From assembly GCA_963764305.1 (NCBI GenBank), contig CAVXSD010000009.1, positions 248,001 through 312,000 on the forward strand: a DNA stretch of 64,000 bases. Direction: 5' to 3'. The notes below the pieces were generated by a model. The model had not been told where the DNA came from and did no database searches. It saw only the letters and a list, made by a program, of their open reading frames with translations. The translations under genes and the position numbers were made by a program. This stretch comes from Bog-473 sp963764305. GTDB taxonomy: Bacteria > Actinomycetota > Acidimicrobiia > Acidimicrobiales > RAAP-2. Shown one piece after another: positions 60,724 to 64,000 of the stretch; positions within the stretch are counted from its first letter, which is position 1; each line of letters begins with the position of its first letter.

Positions 60724-61644
60724 ATGAACACAGTCCCAGGAAAGACGGTACTCATCACGGGCGCCAACGCCGGGATCGGCAAGGACGTGGCCCGGCAACT
60801 GGCACTACGTCCCGAGATGGCGCGGATCTACCTGGCGTGCCGAAACCAAGATCGGGCGACAGCGGCAAAGGCCGAACTCGAAGCAGCGACCGGCCGGCGC
60901 ATCTTCGACATCGTTCTCATGGACGTCGCCGATCTGGGTTCGGTGCGCGCTGGCCTTGCGGCCATCAACGGATCCGTCGACGCGCTGGTCATGAACGCTG
61001 GTGTCATTGGCCCGCAGACGTTGGACTTGACCGCTGACGGGGTCACAACCGTGTTCGCGACGAACGTCCTTGGCCACGTCGTCCTCCTCGAAGGGCTCCT
61101 GGCCGAGGATCGGCTTGGCGAGGTTGCGGTCTTGGCCGGAAGTGAAGCAGTCAGGGGGGTCCCGAAGTTGCGGATGAAGGGGCCAACGTTCGTCTCACAC
61201 TCCGCCGACGAGTTCGCCACTGTCATCGACGGCAGCTATTTCGCCGGCAAAAAAGCTGACTTCAACCTAGCTTTCGGGCAGGCCAAGTACATTGGCGCCC
61301 TATGGATGGCCTACCTGGCCCGCCAACACCCCGACCGCCGCTTCATCACCGTGAGCCCCGGCAACACCACCGGCACCCAAGCAGCCAGTGACCTCCCATT
61401 GCCGATGCGTATAGGGGCCAAATACATCATGCCCACCCTGGGTCTCTCCCACAAACTTGACGTGGGCGCGAAGCGACTGGTCGACGGCGTCACCGACCCG
61501 ACCCTGTCGAGCGGCGTGTTCTACGCCAGCGCGGCCAACACTCTTAAAGGTCCCATGGTCAACCAAGCAGACTTCCTCCCCGACCTGGCCAACCCGTCGT
61601 TTCAGGACCACGCCAACGAGGCCATCCACCGCTTTATTGCTTAA
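60724..61644 (+). CDS. Short-chain dehydrogenase/reductase (atypical active site)
   Basis: A 306-residue SDR of the retinol-dehydrogenase/protochlorophyllide-reductase-like type. GKTVLITGANAGIGKDVARQ, ALVMNAGVIGPQTLDLTADG, VTTVFATNVLGHVVLLEGLL, and a later FGQAKYIGALWMAYLARQHP with the Tyr-x3-Lys idea altered (QAKYIGALW). The canonical Y-x3-K is not clear, so activity is uncertain. SPGNTTGTQ follows. The last gene of the tetR-linked group before an IS3 element. Confidence 0.8.
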   Translation: MNTVPGKTVLITGANAGIGKDVARQLALRPEMARIYLACRNQDRATAAKAELEAATGRRIFDIVLMDVADLGSVRAGLAAINGSVDALVMNAGVIGPQTLDLTADGVTTVFATNVLGHVVLLEGLLAEDRLGEVAVLAGSEAVRGVPKLRMKGPTFVSHSADEFATVIDGSYFAGKKADFNLAFGQAKYIGALWMAYLARQHPDRRFITVSPGNTTGTQAASDLPLPMRIGAKYIMPTLGLSHKLDVGAKRLVDGVTDPTLSSGVFYASAANTLKGPMVNQADFLPDLANPSFQDHANEAIHRFIA

Positions 61645-61835
61645 TGACGTTTGCGAAACAACGCCCCCCAAAATGACGTGCCCAACTCTGCGTCGTGAGC
61701 CCGACATCTGGCGGGTCGGTCGAGCCCTAGCAGGCCCTCCCGTGGCGTCCGTATTCAGTGACCGGGTCCCCGTGAGCTGATCCACCCGTTGTGCGAGTCC
61801 GAGCCCCACGATGTGGGGAAGGAGGACAGCACGAC

Positions 61836-62114
61836 ATGAAGAGACGGCGCCACACGCCCGAGCAGGTGATCCGGAAATTGGCCGAGGGCGAGAAGCTCCT
61901 CGGAGAGGGCAAGTCGATCGAGGAGGTGGTCCGTCACCTCGAGATCACCGAGTCGACCTGGCACCGCTGGCGCAACCAGTACGGGGGCATGAAGGCCGAC
62001 GACGCCAAGGAGCTGCGTGAGCTGCGCAAGGAGAACGCGGAGTTGAAGAAGCTGCTGGCCGAGGCCGAGCTGGACAAGGCGATGCTCAAGGAGATCAACC
62101 GGGGAAACTTCTGA
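61836..62114 (+). CDS. IS3 family transposase OrfA (HTH protein)
   Basis: A 92-residue helix-turn-helix protein from ATG 61836 after GGAGGACAG. MKRRRHTPEQVIRKLAEGEK, then EEVVRHLEITESTWHRWRNQ (recognition helix) and a leucine-zipper-like coiled coil ELRELRKENAELKKLLAEAE. It recognises the IS ends. The stop lies in a -1 relation to orfB, suggesting programmed frameshifting that fuses the two. Confidence 0.9.
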   Translation: MKRRRHTPEQVIRKLAEGEKLLGEGKSIEEVVRHLEITESTWHRWRNQYGGMKADDAKELRELRKENAELKKLLAEAELDKAMLKEINRGNF

Positions 62115-62965
62115 CCCCGGACTGCCGGCGGCGGGCCGTCAGAGCCCTCTGCACGCAGTTCGGGGTGAGCGAACGGCGGGCCTGTCGGGTGCTCGGCCAG
62201 CCCAGATCGACCCAGCGCCTGGCCGCACCGATCCCCTCCGACGACGAACTGGCGCTTCGGGCCTTCTTCCGCGACTTCGCCCGGCGGCGTCCGAGGTGGG
62301 GGTGGCGCAGGGCAGCGCTGGCGGCCAAGGCGGCCGGGTGGCGGGTGAACCCCAAGCGGGTCCACCGCCTCTGGATCACAGAAGGCCTGCGTGTGCCCTA
62401 TCGCAAGCGCAAGAAGCCGCTGCGGGGCATCGGCAAGGCTATGGGTCCGTTCTGCCCGATCCGCCCGGACGTGGTCTGGGCCCTCGACTTCCAGTTCGAC
62501 CAGACCTCAGACGGGAGGATGCTCAAGATCCTCAACGTCATCGACGAGTTCACGCGCGAGGCCCTCGCCACCGACGTCGCGCGTTCCATCGACGCCGACG
62601 GGGTCGTCGCCTGCCTCGAGCGCCTGGCCACAGAACGCGGCGCACCGGTCTTCGTCCGCTTCGACCACGGACCCGAGTTCATTGCCTACGCCGTGGCCGA
62701 CTGGTGCCGCTTCAACGGGACGGGCACGGTGTTCATCGACCCGGGCTCACCATGGCAGAACGCCTGGATCGAGAGCTTCAACGGGAGGATGCGCGACGAG
62801 CACCTCAACGGCCAGCAGTTCGACTCCTTGCTCGAGGCTCAGGTCCTCACCGAGGACTGGAGGATCGACTACAACATGAACAGGCCCCACTCGGCGCACG
62901 GCTGGCTCACCCCGGTCGAGTTCGTCGAGCAGTGGCTCAACCGACAGCAGCTACAGCTCGCATAG
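62105..62965 (+). CDS. IS3 family transposase OrfB (DDE integrase)
   Basis: The catalytic part of the IS3 transposase, in the -1 frame relative to orfA. The frame before the GTG at 62165 is open and reads LTPDCRRRAVRALCTQFGVS, family-like, so expression is probably by frameshifting from orfA. The rve core shows VVWALDFQFDQTSDGRMLKI (first Asp), FVRFDHGPEFIAYAVADWCR (second Asp) and WQNAWIESFNGRMRDEHLNG (Glu). It looks intact. Confidence 0.9.
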   Translation, partial: KLLTPDCRRRAVRALCTQFGVSERRACRVLGQPRSTQRLAAPIPSDDELALRAFFRDFARRRPRWGWRRAALAAKAAGWRVNPKRVHRLWITEGLRVPYRKRKKPLRGIGKAMGPFCPIRPDVVWALDFQFDQTSDGRMLKILNVIDEFTREALATDVARSIDADGVVACLERLATERGAPVFVRFDHGPEFIAYAVADWCRFNGTGTVFIDPGSPWQNAWIESFNGRMRDEHLNGQQFDSLLEAQVLTEDWRIDYNMNRPHSAHGWLTPVEFVEQWLNRQQLQLA

Positions 62966-63031
62966 CGAGTGGCTCAACAATCGGGGCCCGGTCATCAGCT
63001 CGTGTCTCCCGCATAACCGCATAGGAGGAAG

Positions 63032-63295
63032 GTGACTGATTCGATCACTGCCTACTCGGCAGTTCGTCATCCAGGCATTGTTCTGGCGACCTTGTCGCTG
63101 GCCAACATTATGGCGGTGATGGACTTGTTCGTCGTGAACGTTGCGCTGCACGACATTGGCGTGAGCTTTCACTATCTGTCTTCACTAACCGATGTCACTT
63201 GGGTCCTTACGGGTTACGCGCTGATCTTTGGTTCGTTGTTGATCCCGCAGGGCGTTTTGCCGATAGGCCGGATCGAGGCAGGTTCTGGCGATTGA
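63032..63295 (+). pseudogene. N-terminal fragment of an MFS transporter
   Basis: GTG 63032 after AGGAGG gives VTDSITAYSAVRHPGIVLAT, LSLANIMAVMDLFVVNVALH and VTWVLTGYALIFGSLLIPQG, the first two helices of a DHA2 (EmrB/QacA-type) drug exporter. The frame then loses similarity and stops at 63295. Only about 85 of some 470 residues remain. IS3 lies 37 bp upstream and IS21 115 bp downstream, so the gene was probably broken by insertion. Confidence 0.75.
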
Positions 63296-63410
63296 ACCAC
63301 GCCCAAATACGGGAGTGAATCGACTACTTAAGACAGCCACGCTGCATGGATCGGGACGAGCTTCGAGCAGTCAAGTATTTGTGATTACTCAAGTTTCGTG
63401 CCCATAGCGT

Positions 63411-64000
63411 TGTCCGCGATTTTTGAATCTCCCCACCCTCGATCACTGAAATTCCCCACCCTGTCCCGGTGAGCTGAACCATCCACCCGCGGCGGTGGGC
63501 CCCCTTCGATGCTGACGAGCGACCAAGCAAGACAGCTCGAAGGGAGACCCGCTCCGCATGCTCACACATGGGGAAGACGTGGAAGCACATGCACTCAGAA
63601 GCAGGGGCTGGACGATCTCGGCGATCGCCCGCCACCTCGGCCGGGACCGCAAGACCGTCCGGGCCTACATCAACGGGGAGCGGGTCCCCGGCGTCCGGGC
63701 CAGATCGGCGCCGGACCCGCTCGAGCCGTTCACGAAGTACCTGACAGCGCGGTTTGTCGACGATCCGCACATCTGGGCGTCTGCCCTCTATGACGAGGTC
63801 AGGCGGCTCGGCTATCCGCTGAGCTACCCGAGCTTCGCCCGCCAGGTGCGGGTGGCCGGGCTCCGGCCCCACTGCGAGGCCTGTCACGGGGGTCAAAGGC
63901 CGCGACACCATCGAGATCGACCATCCACCAGGCGAAGAGATCCAGTGGGACTGGTTCGAGCGACGCAACGCCCCGTGGGGTGCCACGGCCTACGTGCTCT
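63411..64000 (+). mobile_element. IS21 family element, left part
   Basis: The likely left end TGTCCGCGATTT at 63411 is followed by two TCCCCACCCT repeats (63430-63439 and 63453-63462), like the multiple transposase-binding repeats at IS21 ends. An istA-like gene begins at 63558 and runs off the window. Confidence 0.65.
63558..64000 (+). CDS. istA: IS21 family transposase IstA, partial and frameshifted
   Basis: From ATG 63558: MLTHGEDVEAHALRSRGWTI, SAIARHLGRDRKTVRAYING (helix-turn-helix) and FVDDPHIWASALYDEVRRLG. Near 63890-63895 a GGGGG run contains one extra base. Removing it continues VKGRDTIEIDHPPGEEIQWD, WFERRNAPWGATAYVL into the rve domain to the window edge. The C-terminus is not in the window. 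istB would be expected beyond it. Confidence 0.85.
   Translation, partial: MLTHGEDVEAHALRSRGWTISAIARHLGRDRKTVRAYINGERVPGVRARSAPDPLEPFTKYLTARFVDDPHIWASALYDEVRRLGYPLSYPSFARQVRVAGLRPHCEACHGGQRPRHHRDRPSTRRRDPVGLVRATQRPVGCHGLRA

Larger units (their letters stand above)
61759..62994 (+). mobile_element. IS3 family insertion sequence
   Basis: Ends TGACCGGGTCCCCG (61759) and, on the opposite strand, TGACCGGGCCCCG (62994) are imperfect inverted repeats. The element of 1236 bp holds orfA and orfB. TCAG occurs just outside both ends (61755-61758 and 62995-62998), a possible 4-bp target duplication. Confidence 0.8.

Overview
The window is high-GC DNA of actinobacterial character, most like an uncultured Acidimicrobiia-type genome. 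This rests on codon use, two LLM-class (F420-type) oxidoreductases, a complete mec-cysO-cysM cysteine module, smpB next to ssrA, many GTG starts and many ATGA stop/start overlaps. The lineage is an inference from gene content, not from a marker gene.

Layout. (1) 1-5444, minus strand: a cell-surface polysaccharide operon (ABC-2 permease Wzm, ATPase Wzt, a methyltransferase-like protein, two GT4 glycosyltransferases), followed by clpP. (2) 6313-32631: a genomic island of about 26 kb inserted in a tRNA-Leu(UAG) gene. The 5' half of the tRNA is stranded at the left end. The complete tRNA, a tyrosine integrase, a HTH partner and an excisionase-like gene lie at the right end. The cargo is a sulfatase, a SulP-type transporter and a DUF4235 protein, two IS110-type transposases, an overlapping pair of tyrosine recombinases, an IS1380-type element, an 802-residue arylsulfatase, a hemerythrin/VOC/DinB-like cluster divergent from a MarR regulator with clear palindromic operators, and decayed phage genes (HNH, terminase small subunit-like, nuclease-like). 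(3) 32592-55820: ordinary chromosome with tRNA-Leu, glycerate kinase, SDRs, LLM oxidoreductases, hydrolases, a sulfatase with a Lon-N protein, P450, MaoC pair, nitroreductase, rdgB-rph, a large membrane protein, a DAO-type oxidoreductase, mec-cysO-cysM and smpB. (4) 55904-64000: ssrA (tmRNA) followed by a second accessory zone with an ISL3 element (perfect inverted repeats and an 8-bp target duplication), a broken SRPBCC gene, TetR plus SDR genes, a DUF1330 protein, an IS3 element, a truncated MFS gene and the start of an IS21 element.

How the genes work together. The island joins organosulfate hydrolysis (two sulfatases of the formylglycine type) with a sulfate-permease-family transporter and a MarR-controlled hemerythrin/VOC group. 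No formylglycine-generating enzyme is visible, so activation would depend on the host.

Caution. More than a dozen genes, including housekeeping genes such as clpP and rdgB, are split by single-base indels, mostly in G/C runs. These look like assembly or read errors more than biology. Where both halves are recognisable I annotate the full span and give the break point.
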